From the NCBI GenBank assembly GCA_030549775.1, contig CM060181.1, positions 57,781,701 through 57,845,700 on the forward strand: a DNA stretch of 64,000 bases, in the 5' to 3' direction. A program made the position numbers and the translations under genes. Under the pieces are notes generated by a model, which saw only the letters and a list, made by a program, of their open reading frames with translations, searched no databases and was not told the origin of the DNA. The DNA is from Tamarix chinensis (taxonomy: Eukaryota > Streptophyta > Magnoliopsida > Caryophyllales > Tamaricaceae). Shown piece by piece: positions 25,486 to 37,268 of the stretch. Position 1 is the first letter of the stretch. Each line of letters opens with the position of its first letter.

Positions 25486-25870
25486 TAACGACCAACAAAT
25501 TTTATCGTTAATGGCCAAATTTTGGTTGCTAAAGCTAATAACGACCAAAACATTTGTTGGTCGTCAGTGATCATTATTGCTCCCTCGTTAAAGGCTTTAA
25601 CGACCAACTAAAATTTTTTTGTCGCTAAAGTAATAACGACTACATATTATGTTGGTCGCTAATGCAATAGCAACGGTGTATAATTTTGGTCGCTAAAGGT
25701 AATAACGACGGCGCAAAGTGTTAGTCGCTGAAAGTAATAACAACAACTTATGACGTTGGTTGTTAAAAGTAATAGCGACAACGTATGATGTTGGTCGCTA
25801 AAAATAATAACGACGAATAAAATACACTGTTGTAAATAATATTCACGACCAATTGTTTTACCGTAATTAA
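25486..25870. repeat. CACTA subterminal repeats, left end
   Basis: More than ten copies of short motifs such as aacgaccaa, aataacgac and ttggtcgctaa lie in both orientations. A smaller set near the other end (30,960-31,090) mirrors them. Confidence 0.85.
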
Positions 25871-26900
25871 AAAAGTATCACACCAATAATGACTAATTTT
25901 TTTCGTCAATGCTAAAATTAATTCATTATTTGCGACATAATTTATTGGTCCCAAATGGCATAATTATATATTCAATAATATATATAATCAACATTTCAAT
26001 ATTCATCTATAACCTTGCACCTATATGGATATACATATATCTATTTCAATCTTTTCAAGACCTGTACATGTACGCGTACATATATCTATTTCAATCTTTT
26101 TAAGACCTCTACCTATATGCATGCATATATATCCATTTTGATCTTCTCAAATCTTGTAACTACATACATATATATCCATTCTAACATATGAATATAATTT
26201 TCTAAATATCTGTTTATAATTAAATATTCAACTAAATATTCATACAAATAATTTATATCAAATGTCCGGTACAATTTTCGGCTATGATTAAATATAAATA
26301 TATTACAAAAGAGCTACAATATGTCGTTGTATTATAAAAATATCATGATTAGCAGCCGCTTAAGAATTAATCATTTTATCAATCAGACACAATAGACTTG
26401 GTAAGTTTATCAAAATAAACTGGATCTGCAACAATAGAAATATAAAAATAATAATTAATATAAGTATCAAATAAACAATGACATATACACATGATTAATA
26501 CACATATCCTATATCTTATTACGTGTATATAACACATGCCGACTTATTTTTACTGGTATGATCTCACCTGGTTTAAAACTTTTAATGCAGTGTTGTTGGT
26601 GTTACCATAATGAGAATTTTTGTGGGAGTTATCATTACTATCATACATTATAATCATTGATTACATGTGATTTCTTAATTATTTAAAATTTTACTAATTT
26701 GATATGATCTAGAGATAAGAAGAGAAGAAAGAGCCTTTACACTCCGGATCAAGTTTTTCTTTGATTCAAAACCATGGATAACACTACTTCTAATTTTGTA
26801 TACAGTATACCCCACTAACACAACGGAAAGAATTCAAAGACCAACAAGCATCTTGCTATCCATATATTGAGATATTTCCATTTCAAAAATATTCAAATTT

Positions 26901-27107
26901 GATAGGGGATAACACAATAGTAGAACTCTATACATGATCGATACACCAAGTGTGTGTGTGTGTGTGTGTATATATGCATTAATTTGCAACTATTTTTATA
27001 TGATATCTAAAGTATGAATTTTTTTTTCTCTTTCTTTAGCTTCCTATCAGAAGTATTTGATAGGGGATAGCACAATAGTAGAACTCTATACATGATCGAT
27101 ACACTAA

Positions 27108-27138
<31 letters not shown>

Positions 27139-27218
27139 CATTAATTTGCGACTATTTTTATATGATATCTAAAGTATGAACTTTTTTTTTTCTCTTTCTT
27201 TGGCTTCCTATTAGAAGT
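26901..27218 (+). repeat. Tandem duplication of ~158 bp with (TG)n
   Basis: Units start at 26,901 and 27,059, both with gataggggata(a/g)cacaatag...catgatcgatacac. Each includes a TG run that differs in length (26,951 and 27,110). Confidence 0.9.
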
Positions 27219-27309
27219 ATGCAGATCGAGTGTGTGTGTATTCATAACCCACTAGAGGCTGATTTCAATGAATTCAACCCTATTTGATGATATACATTAT
27301 ATAGATGGA

Positions 27310-28778
27310 TGAATTATGTGCGTTTTTTATTTTTATTTATTTATTTATTTATTGTTTAAATTGTGAATTGTGAATTGTGATCTTCACATTCATCTTGAAC
27401 TATATATGTAATAATGATCATATACGTATGCGAAATTTAGTGTAAAGACCTCCTCCATAATCTTATTCTAAGTTCTCGGATCTTATAGATTGAATAGCAA
27501 CGTAAGACTACTTTTACACCCCCCCTCTCAAACCACCCCACTCCCCCTTTAATTGTGTATTAAATTATGTGCGTTTTTTTATTTTTATTTATTTATTGTT
27601 TAAATTGTGAATTGTGATCTTCACATTCATCTTGAACTATATATGTAATAATGATCATATACGTATGTGAAATTTAGTGTAAAGACCTCCTCCATAATCT
27701 TATTCTAAGTTCTCGGATCTTACAGATTGAATAGCAACGTAAGACTACTTTTACACCCCCCTCTCAAACCACCCCACTCCACCTTTAATTGTGTATTAAA
27801 TTATGTGCGTTTTTTTATTTTTATTTATTTATTTATTGTTTAAATTGTGAATTGTGAATTGTGATCTTCACATTCATCTTGAACTATATATGTAATAATG
27901 ATCATATACGTATGCAAAATTTAGTGTAAAGACCTCCTCCATAATCTTATTCTAAGTTCTCGGATCTTATAGATTGAATAGTAACGTAAGACTACTTTTA
28001 CACCCCCCCTCTCAAACCACCCCACTCCCCCTTTAATTGTGTATTAAATTATGTGCGTTTTTTTATTTTTATTTATTTATTGTTTAAATTGTGAATTGTG
28101 ATCTTCACATTCATCTTGAACTATATATGTAATAATGATCATATACGTATGTGAAATTTAGTGTAAAGACCTCCTCCATAATCTTATTCTAAGTTATCGG
28201 ATCTTACAGATTGAATAGCAACGTAAGACTACTTTTACACCCCCCTCTCAAACCACCCCACTCCACCTTTAATTGTGTATTAAATTATGTGCGTTTTTTT
28301 ATTTTTATTTATTTATTTATTGTTTAAATTGTGAATTGTGAATTGTGATCTTCACATTCATCTTGAACTATATATGTAATAATGATCATATACGTATGCA
28401 AAATTTAGTGTAAAGACCTCCTCCATAATCTTATTCTAAGTTCTCGGATCTTACAGATTGAATAGCAACGTAAGACTACTTTTACACCTCCCTCTCAAAC
28501 CACCCCACTCCCCCTTTAATTGTGTATTAAATTATGTGCGCTTTTTTATTTTTATTTATTTATTTATTGTTTAAATTGTGAATTGTGAATTGTGATCTTC
28601 ACATTCATCTTGAACTATATATGTAATAATGATCATATATGTATGCGAAATTTAGTGTAAAGACCTCCTCCATAATCTTATTCTAAGTTCTCGGATCTTA
28701 CAGATTGAATAGCAATGTAAGACTACTTTTACTTCCCACCCCCCTCTCTCACCACCTCACTCCCCCTTTAATTGTGTA
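27310..28778 (+). repeat. Six-unit satellite (~236-254 bp) in the CACTA element
   Basis: Units begin with attatgtgcg at 27,310, 27,564, 27,800, 28,048, 28,284 and 28,531. Each contains gatcttcacattcatcttg, acctcctccataatc and a C-rich stretch near its end. Units 2 and 4 share a shorter form and tacgtatgtg; units 3 and 5 share tacgtatgca. This gives a higher-order dimer of about 484 bp. No coding sequence. Confidence 0.93.
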
Positions 28779-28784
28779 TTAAAG

Positions 28785-30390
28785 GCGAATAAACAAAAGA
28801 CTTAGCTAGCATACTCCCACAATCTCAGTGAATCAATCTATGACGAGTTCATTGATGATCCAAATTTTTTGTATTCAATATTTAACACCCTCCTTCATCA
28901 CATATTTGCCACTAGGTGATGCCATCAGGAATTCTTTATGTAACACTAGAATATTTATCAAAGCAGTGAAAAATTGTTGAATTCAATAAGAAGTTCCATG
29001 TCTACATGGTGTTTTAATGTATAATAAGTATTTATATCTATATACATTCCAAAAGTTCCAAATATATTTCCAAAGGATTGGATGTTCCCAACAATAGGGT
29101 AATATTTTTCTTTCCTATTTAACTATTAGGGCAATATTTTTATAAACCATTAGAGCAAAAATAAAGTATGAAATAAAAAATGAAGGTCATTATACAGATA
29201 CACATAATTACATGCACAAAAGTTTAAGAGAAGAAATCTCACCTCTACTAGGAAATATTATCACCACCAGTTAGCTTTTTAAAATCAATGATATGTTCAA
29301 AAATATATCCACTTCGATGCTACTGGATACAAATTTTAACAAATCAACCATTAGAGCTAAAACAAAGTATGAAACAAAGCTATAAATTGAAAGTACAACT
29401 CAATTTATAGAGAGTAATGTAAAGAATTAAACAAAAGTGCATGATGTGTTATTTCTAGGTCATTTTGAAGTCTTTGTTACTACTCTAAATCTTTATAATT
29501 TCCTAACCACTAGTATTAGCTTATTACTTATAATCTCTCAAAAGTCAGATGTAGCTATCTTAGGAAGGTTCCTATGCTTGTTAATTTTAAAAATTCATCC
29601 TTAGGAACCATATGTATCTTATTTGAATTTAGTTAGATCTAAACTAGCTACTTAAGCTTATTAGACAACTAGTTAGAATCATACTCACAATAATTAACAC
29701 ATATAAAAATTTTAACTAGCCTCATGTTCAAGGGAACCCAGTGTCCTCTGATGTAGATGGAGAAGCAAGCATGTATTCTATATCATCATGTACATTCTCT
29801 TCATTTTCCATCAAGCATCGAAATCGTGCACATTTCAAAAAATTCAACACCACCATCCATCAAAACCCTTCCTAATATTTTACTTTCAAGATAACATCTA
29901 ATCATATACTCAATTGATTAAAACAATAAATGAAACATCCAATTTAACATAATTAAGGTTTTTTAGCTTGGACTGTAAATCCGGTCAAATCTTGCTAAAA
30001 TATTCAAAATTGACATGTCAAAAATGAAATTAAACATAATCTAATGCAAATTATATAATCAATTGAATAAAATAACTTGATTACATAATTTAATTTAAAT
30101 TCGCAGGAATTTTGACCTCAGAATCCAATTCCGATTAATTTCGCACAAAAATATCAAATTGATAGATCTAACATGAAATTAGATACATTTTAAAGGATAT
30201 TGTAAATTCAATTTATCTAAAATAGATAAAACCAACAAATCCAGATATACCCGGGTCACAAATCCAATTTTCACAAATCAACCATAATCAATACAATTAA
30301 TTTCATACAACACATATGTATACAATTAAACAAATAAATTATCTTATCATAAGCTAATTCATTTAAAATTAATCAAAACATAAGTTAGGA
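28785..30390. other. CACTA interior without recognised genes
   Basis: AT-rich DNA without an open frame of note. I see no transposase homology in any frame. Confidence 0.5.
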
Positions 30391-30391
30391 T

Positions 30392-30725
30392 TTGAGTATT
30401 TATACCAAACGTATTGCAGCAAAATTGGAGGGAGTGAGGGGTGCTGGAGCTTCGCCGGTGGTCAAGGACCACTCAATGGTGACGAGCAGCGCTAGAGAGG
30501 GACGGCCAGTGGCGCGCTATGGATGTCCTCATGCGTTGCTGGTGGTTGCTACTGTATTGGACGACGACAACGAGGAGGAACAACAACTATGTGATGTCTG
30601 CTCGACCGGCGGCGGCTTGTGTGGTGGTGCAGTCTGGGATGAAGCCATCGAGAAGGAGACGCCCAGGGCAGGGGAATGGACGTCGAGCAAGGTTTAGGGA
30701 GGGACGACAGGTTAGAGTTACCTAT
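30392..30725 (+). other. GC-rich island in the CACTA element
   Basis: A short region with much higher G+C than its surroundings and overlapping open frames, the longest 101 codons from 30,392. No conserved domain is recognisable. CACTA elements often carry GC-rich regions or captured host fragments, and either could apply. Confidence 0.35.
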
Positions 30726-30899
30726 ATAGAATAGTAGAAGTATAAGAATGGGTAGAGCCACGCGGGAGGTGAAAATTTGGGTTTTTTTTTGCCAAAACAT
30801 AGCAACGGGTATAGGGCGCGTGGGAGGTGATTTTTTTTAATGAATTGGGAAAGTTAAGTTTTTTTTTTGAATTTTAGAGATTTGAAAAAAAATTATTAT

Positions 30900-30901
<2 letters not shown>

Positions 30902-30951
<50 letters not shown>

Positions 30952-30952
30952 A
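30902..30952. repeat. (AC)n(AT)n microsatellite
   Basis: About 18 AC repeats run directly into about seven AT repeats, just inside the right subterminal region of the CACTA element. Confidence 0.95.
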
Positions 30953-31109
30953 CTTAAATATTTTTAATGACCAAAAATTATATTAGTCGCAATAGATATA
31001 CTATCAGCGATGACTTTTGACAATGATCGTTAATAATATATCAATAACGATAAAAAAAATTGGTCGCTAAATTGGTCGTTAATGTACTAGTTTGTTGTAG
31101 TGAATTAAA

Positions 31110-32390
31110 TTTATTTATTTTATCCCATCTTCCCTTTTATTTTTCCTTTATTTCCCTTTTCCTTCTCCTTTTTCTCCTTTCTCCTTCCCTTAGGCCGCTG
31201 GCCTTGGCCTGCCTCACCTCCCTCTCCTTCTCCTTCTCTGGGCCGCTGGCCCATCTCTCTTCTCCTCCCTCTCCTTCTCCTTCTCTGGCATCATTGGCCC
31301 ACCACCTCCCTCTCTTTTATTCCTTCCTTCCCTGCGTGGGCCGGCCCACCTCCCTCTTTGCTTTTCTTTCCTTTCTTCCCCGACTGAGACAACCCACTCT
31401 CCTCCTCCCTTCACCAGACCTATCATGCACACAACCCCCTCCCCTTTCTTCTTTCTTCCTTCTTCTTCCATTTTCCCTGGTGCCATATCTAACCATCCTC
31501 CGCCATCTCCCCGCCCACCTACAACCCTCTTCCCCTATTGCTTCCCTTATCTCTCTCTCTCTCTCTCTCTCATAGTTTCCTTGCCCTATCCTGGCCCCAC
31601 CACTTCTCCCTCTCCTTGCCCATACCCCTCTCTTCTCCTCCCTCTCCTTACAACTCCCATTCCCCTACCTCCCTGCCACCGCCCTACCAAGCCACCCTAC
31701 TCCCTCCTTTATCTTCTTCCCTCCTTGCCTCATTCTACCATTTCTCGAGCTCCCCCATGCATTCCCTGACCTTCTTTTCCTTCCTTTCTTCTACTTCCCT
31801 CATCCTCCTTGTTTTGCTTCTCTGCCACCATTCTGCCACTTCTTCCACCTCACCAACCACCTACACCACCCCCTGCCACCCTCTACCTCACCCCTAAACC
31901 ATCACAGCACCCCTTGAGACACCTCGTAGCCTCCTTCCTCCTCTCTTCTTTTTCTCTTCTTTCCCTCCCTTCTCGGCAACCACCTTGTACCACCTCATCT
32001 CGCCGCCTCTACCACCACCTAAGCCACTAAACCAATCCCTGTAACCCCCTCTAGCACACACAAACCTCCTTTGGCTAAAACTACCACCCATAAACCTTCA
32101 TTTTCTCCCTCCCTTTTCCTTCCTTCTCAGCCCCTCTATCTCGACTCACTTTGGTAGGCCCCCTTCGTATCCTCGTTGCTGCCGCTACCCCCTCAGCCAC
32201 CGTCAATCCATCCTCGACCACCACCTACACCCCCTCTCCACGTCTGCACCCTTCCTTTACCTTAAATCCTCCCCCACATGCCCTCTTTCCTAGCCCCAAA
32301 ACCCTAACCCGAAATTAGTCCATTTTTCCTCCTTTCACCCACCTTCGAGCCCCTCCCCCTCATTTCCTTGCATGCAGCTCGTGCTGCATG
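31110..32390 (+). other. Strongly pyrimidine-rich tract of giant LTR A
   Basis: The plus strand is dominated by C and T for about 1.3 kb. The long open frames through it on both strands are low-complexity artefacts of the composition. The opposite-orientation copy at 52,558-58,079 has the mirror-image purine-rich tract at 56,640-57,790. Confidence 0.8.
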
Positions 32391-33030
32391 AGCAGGATGA
32401 GTTGCTGCATGTCTTGGTTTAATTGGTTAATGATTTTAAGGTATAATAATATTTTAAGTTAATTATTTGATTAATTAAGTGTTATAAAGTCTTGTACTTG
32501 GTTATTTCTTATTTCTAATATAATAAATCTTGATATTATTTTTAGGTATTGGTTTTGCTAATCAAAGCTAGAACTTTTAACCAGAATACCGGTAAGGTTC
32601 ATTTTTGTGGAAATTAAGGTAACCGTTAAATCCCACTTAAATGTATGGATTAACGTATGTTTGCACATTAGCATTTTTGATATGTTATTATGCTTGATAT
32701 ATGTTATTTAATATAATATATGTAGTTTCTTGTGTTGATTGATAAAAAGGGAGCATGTTATATTATATGCTATTTATGAAAATATTGTTTAAGGTAAGAT
32801 TTTGGTTATTAATAAAAATGTTAAGTATTACCATGTTATATTATGCTATTGTGATATTTAATGCATGGTTAATATTTTTGTGAGCCTTAGGGGTATTTTA
32901 GTAATATATACTGTACAAGAATATGACCTAATATATGTGGGTGCTAATAAGTATTATATTCAATATAATAGTTGTGGATGAGGTGTTAATATTAATATTT
33001 TATGTAGTGATGATAATTTAATAAAAGTGG
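32390..33030. other. AT-rich part of giant LTR A
   Basis: No gene or repeat array is seen. In copy B the corresponding stretch has been replaced or expanded by triplet arrays. Confidence 0.5.
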
Positions 33031-33720
33031 TGTAATAAGGGGTAAAAAGGTAATTTGTAATTAAAAGGGGTATTATGGTAATTTTAGAGGCAAGGGGTAA
33101 AGTGGTAAATTTGTAAGTAGAAGGATAAAATGATAGTTTTTTGAGTAAGGGGTAAAATAGTAATTTTGGAAGTAAAGGGGCAAAATGGTAATTTTGTGAA
33201 TAAAAGGTAAAATGGTAATTTTGTGAATAAAGGGTAAAATAGTAATTTTGTAATTAAAGGGTAAAAGGGCAATTTTGGAATTAAAGGATAAAATGGTAAT
33301 TTTATAATTCGAAGGTAAAATGGTATTTTGTGATTAAGGGAAAAAATGGTAATTTTACAATTAAAGGGTAAAATAGTAATTTTGTAACTAAAGGGGAAAA
33401 AAGTAAGCTTGTAATTAAAGGGCAACGTGGTAATTTGCAAGTAAAAGGAAAAACTGGTAATTTATAAGTGAAAAGGGAAAATGGTAATTTTATATGCAAA
33501 GGGAAAAATGGTAACTTATAAGTAAAAAAGGGTAATTTGGTAATTATGATAATGGAGAAGGGCAATTTGGTAATTTAACCAACTAAAGGGTAATTTGATA
33601 ATTTTGATAATGTAGAAGGGTAACATGGTAATTTATCCAACTAAAGGGGGTAATTTAGCAATTATAACAAAGGAGAAGGGCAATTTGGTAACCTAACCAA
33701 CCGAATGGAAAATATGATAA
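33030..33720 (+). repeat. Degenerate ~27-bp minisatellite
   Basis: More than twenty diverged units of the type ggtaaaatggtaattttgt + gaataaag. The unit length is often a multiple of three, so the minus strand reads as repetitive FYPLITKLP-like peptides. These frames are a by-product, not genes. Copy B of the LTR lacks the array. Confidence 0.88.
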
Positions 33721-34649
33721 ATATAACAATTATAGAGGGTGATTAGTGGCCTAATAAATGTGAGAGATAACTTTGTAACCCAAACAGAGTAGAGATGTGG
33801 CTAAGAACAACTATGTGTGGGTTACGTGCCTTGTGTGCCATGTGTTATGCCATATTGTGTACTTTATGCTAAATGATTAATCATTTGTAGCGCAACATGA
33901 AGTGGATGTATGCTCATGTAACTTCCTTATGGCAAGTGGATGATGATTATATCTGTTGTGCGTATGATGTTATGTGATGTGACCCTCTAGGACATGTATG
34001 CTAGGATATTTAGTTTGGTAATGTGGGATGGAAGGATGAAAAAGGAAAATGGGAAAGTAAGATAACCAAGGGGAAGTAAGTTGACTAACATAGGTAGGAA
34101 TGACCTAAATAACCCATGATCCATGAGTGGATGAATAAAAGGGGACTTAAATAGAATGAATGAGTGATGCAACACATGCATGGGAGATTTCTAGGGTTTG
34201 CATGGGATGATTATTACGAAAGAATGGGCTAGGTTTTGAGCGGCCAACTAGGGTTTTACTGTTACATGTATAATTGGCAAGTATAATTGGGATTTGAGAC
34301 GGATCTAAATGAGATGAGGTGTGAGATGATAAAAGAAAGGTGGGGCCACATACGTCCAATTAAGGTTTCAAAGGAAAAACCCTAGGGAGTGGTAGTGAAA
34401 GAATTTGAATGTCATAAAGTGATGGGTCTCAACTCACACCCTTAGGAGTTGGGTCTTTGTTATGGGTAGCTATAAGGAGGAATAGGTGTCGGGGTGTGAT
34501 AAGAGGTGCAAATGTCTCAAGATATGGGATGGGCCCTCTCGGAAGGATAGAAGTAGAGGTCAGTGACATGCATGTCAAGGGTGAAATACTTTCGAATAAG
34601 ATACGAATAAGACACTAATCACTTAAAGAGGAAGATTGTTGAGCTGGAC

Positions 34650-35010
34650 CCAGATCGGTCCACTAGCGAATAATAGTGGCTAAGAGTCGAGGTGCCCTGA
34701 AGACCAATCTACTAGCGAATAATAGTGGTCAGGAACGTTATGTCCTGTATGTATTCCAGTCCACCGACTATAATAGTGGGGGATTCCATGCTCAGCAAAC
34801 CAAACGTAATAATGATAAGACATGGGGAAGATACTAATCACTTACAGTGGAACACCTTGTGAGTTGGGGCCAAACCGGTCCACCGGCGAATAATAGTGGT
34901 CAAGACTGTTTTGCCTTGGAGATCTATCCACCAGCGAATAATAGTGGTCAACAGCGTTCTGCCATGTATTTATTCCAGTCCACCAGCTATAATAGTGGGG
35001 TTCCCGCACT
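34650..35010 (+). repeat. Paired blocks of stem-loop repeats in giant LTR A
   Basis: Two successive blocks of about 215 bp each contain three related motifs of the form ccac(t/c)(a/g)gcgaataatagtgg or ccaccgactataatagtgg (near 34,660, 34,710, 34,760 and 34,877, 34,928, 34,980). The ends ccac(t)...(a)gtgg can pair with a loop of about ten bases. The same motifs survive in copy B (53,285-53,580). Confidence 0.75.
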
Positions 35011-36090
35011 CACATGGACATTTATAATCCGAGATTATTGATTAATGATGGACTAATGGCTTTAAGGCCCTAAAAGTATGGTTTGTTCCTTATGACCTAT
35101 TAATATTTGATTGGCTTATTAAGTATACAAATGTACGAAAGTGAATGTTATGTATGAACCATTAATATCTAATTGACTTGTCCAATATGTGAATGTATGA
35201 ATATAGTGATGTATCATGTGTTATATTGCGGGCCTATTTTTAAGTGTGTTTTAAAGGGCTACTCAGTACCGTAGTACTGAAGGGTTCCATTCATGGGGCC
35301 CCTACTTATTCAATGGGCAGTGTTCATTGCAGGTCCTCGTTCAGGAGCTATTTAGGTGGGTAATGGGAAAGAGTGTAAGGATTATTCGGACTTTTAGGAT
35401 TTCATCCTTCCTCTTCTAATGTCTGGTGTAAATGTAACCTTTGTTTTATAACCACCATTGGTGGATTATATTCTTATAAAATGTTTACTTACGCTACTCT
35501 GATTTAAATATGTTTGAATTTCTCGTAAATTGTATTTTTAATCTTTTAGCCTTAGAACTTGGCACTAAAAGGGTATGAGTGAACCATTCTGCTACTAAGT
35601 GTGGCGGTAATATCCCCAGAATTCACAGTTTTATTATTTTGCTTCCGCTAATAATTTTTAATAAAATAAAATTTTTTAGTAGTGAATTTTGGGGGTGTTA
35701 CATTATTACTTTCATTTTTATGTGGAAAGAGTTTTTCAAAAAACAAAACTCAATAATAATTGATGAAAAGATCATTTAGTATCAACAAAAAAACAGATTA
35801 ACAATGTATAATACATATATATGTTTTTCTTAAATAGGAATATAAATGTAGAATAAAAAATGAGGTTTTGATGTAATCATATTAATAAACAAAATTATAT
35901 TTTTATTACCCATTATAAGAAAATATGAAAATTTATTTATAAATATTATTATTGCTGGTAACTTTCAACCATTGAATATTCAGTTTGCCTTAATGTTATC
36001 TTATAATGCAAATTACTTTGAAAAATAATATATAATTATTAAATAATATCATATTAAAAAATTAAAATTACTACTCGAATATTAGTCATA

Positions 36091-36132
36091 TAGTAGTAGT
36101 AGTAGTTGTTGTTGTTGTAGTAGTAGTAGTAG

Positions 36133-36163
<31 letters not shown>

Positions 36164-36233
36164 GCTACTACCACTACTACAACAACAACAACTACTACTA
36201 CTACTACTACTACTACTAATAATAATAATAATA
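36091..36233. repeat. Palindromic mixed-triplet array
   Basis: The order is (TAG)5 (TTG)4 (TAG)5, a centre at 36,133/36,134, then (ACT) about 15, (AAC)4, (ACT) about 9, (AAT)5. The right half is built of the complements of the left half, so a long hairpin is possible. The unit-1 counterpart at 7,203-7,256 is a plain (TAA)18. Confidence 0.9.
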
Positions 36234-36778
36234 GTCTATAAATGTCAAAAAAATTATATTTAATATTTATCAATAATAGTTATCTATTTAATTGATTTGT
36301 AAAATTATAGCATGATAAAATAATCCTCATCTAATTTATATTTTTTTAAATGGTGCTACTTTATTAGGTAAATTATAATTTCTAAGGTATTCATATTTAG
36401 TTATTCCTCCCTATGGAAATAAAATACTATATTTATTACATTAATAGTTTTATTTTATTTACTAGAGCCTATCATTCTTATTTTTAAGATGAGATAGATT
36501 TTATGCTATAAAAATAATAATTTATTGATAATATATAAAATTATCTTAAATGTAAAAATAATAAGAATTTTCTATTAAGACTATTATACAACAACAAAAT
36601 TCCATAAATAAAATAATAAAATAACACTTACCACATATAATTCAACTTTTACTCTTTTTAGTTAATGATACAATTAATATAGGAAAAATGATTTTGGCAT
36701 GAATATTTATACAAATTTCAACCTAATGCACTATATTAAATCTACTACATTCTTTAAATATTGGCTTATGCTAGTTTA

Positions 36779-37268
36779 CAACCATAAAGGATCAAAATCC
36801 CCAAGTCTCTACACAGATGTGGTTGTAGAAATTGAGTTTAGTTTTTCATTGCATTCTAATTTTACAAGAGTTAACATTCTTTTTCCTTTTGATGCATTGG
36901 AGCATAATCACATTTCGAGAGAATAAGGTGGAGGATCAAAATTTTTTTCATACTCACAAGACTTCAATCTTCACGCTATCAAAAGGGTAAGTATCTATCA
37001 TAGTATAACCACACCATTGGCTTCATCTAAGAGAATTTATTATAATTCATTGAAAATTTACATATTTGTTGTTGTTTATTTTGATCTAACTAATAGATTT
37101 TTGAAAATCCAATTTCTTTCATGTGAACTAAAGACATCATGACTGTTGTTAAAGTCTATGTGATGAAATGTGTGAAAATCTTATATCCATACTACTCACT
37201 TGGAACTGTTGGCATGTGAACAAGTGTTTTGTTAATTATCATCTTAGATATCTAATAATTTTGATCTG
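36779..37268 (+). repeat. Dispersed repeat, copy 2 of 3
   Basis: The unit-2 counterpart of 7,818-8,312, with the local 'ggagcatat' duplication following at 37,350 and 37,845. Confidence 0.75.

Larger units (their letters stand above)
25465..31102. mobile_element. Non-autonomous CACTA transposon nested in the LTR
   Basis: Flanked by AAT at 25,462-25,464 and 31,103-31,105, the 3-bp duplication expected of CACTA elements. The left end reads TACTACTAGAAATG (first C changed to T) and the right end, reverse complemented, CACTACAACAAAC. Both ends carry clustered subterminal motifs of the aacgacca / tggtcgct type (25,486-25,830 and 30,960-31,090), where the family's transposase-binding sites lie. 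I find no TNP1/TNP2-like transposase, so it would need a helper. The interior contains two tandem-repeat arrays and a GC-rich island (30,400-30,720). Confidence 0.85.
25162..35702 (+). mobile_element. Giant LTR-like element (probable solo LTR), copy A
   Basis: The element starts TGTAATCCCCC and ends GGGGGTGTTACA, has a 5-bp target duplication, and carries no direct terminal repeats or coding sequence of its own. After removing the nested CACTA element its length is about 4,900 bp. TG...CA ends with short inverted termini and a 5-bp duplication are LTR features, so the simplest reading is a very large solo LTR left by LTR-LTR recombination. A coding-free LARD-like element is the alternative. 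From left to right it holds an AT-rich start, a pyrimidine-rich tract (31,110-32,390), a minisatellite (33,030-33,720), two blocks of hairpin repeats (34,650-35,010), and a 3' end similar to the Ty3/gypsy LTR end at 11,511 and 46,730. Confidence 0.75.
25157..35707. repeat. 5-bp target-site duplication TTATT
   Basis: TTATT occurs at 25,157-25,161 and 35,703-35,707, immediately outside the TG...CA ends of the 10.5-kb insertion. The empty site in unit 1 (about 6,812-6,830, gatgattactttc) confirms that the two sides were once joined. Confidence 0.92.

Noticed and set aside
27310..28778. Regular repeats resembling a CRISPR array
   Set aside because: The units are 236-254 bp and continuous, without unique spacers, in a plant transposon.
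31060..32091. Overlapping open frames up to 171 codons
   Set aside because: The low-complexity Ser/Leu/Pro or Arg/Gly/Glu content follows from the pyrimidine-rich tract. They are open on both strands and have no domain.
33084..33565. Minus-strand frames of 118 and 87 codons with repetitive peptides
   Set aside because: They are produced by the 27-bp minisatellite and the two overlap in different frames.
36082..36273. 63-codon frame of valine and leucine runs
   Set aside because: A shadow of the triplet palindrome.
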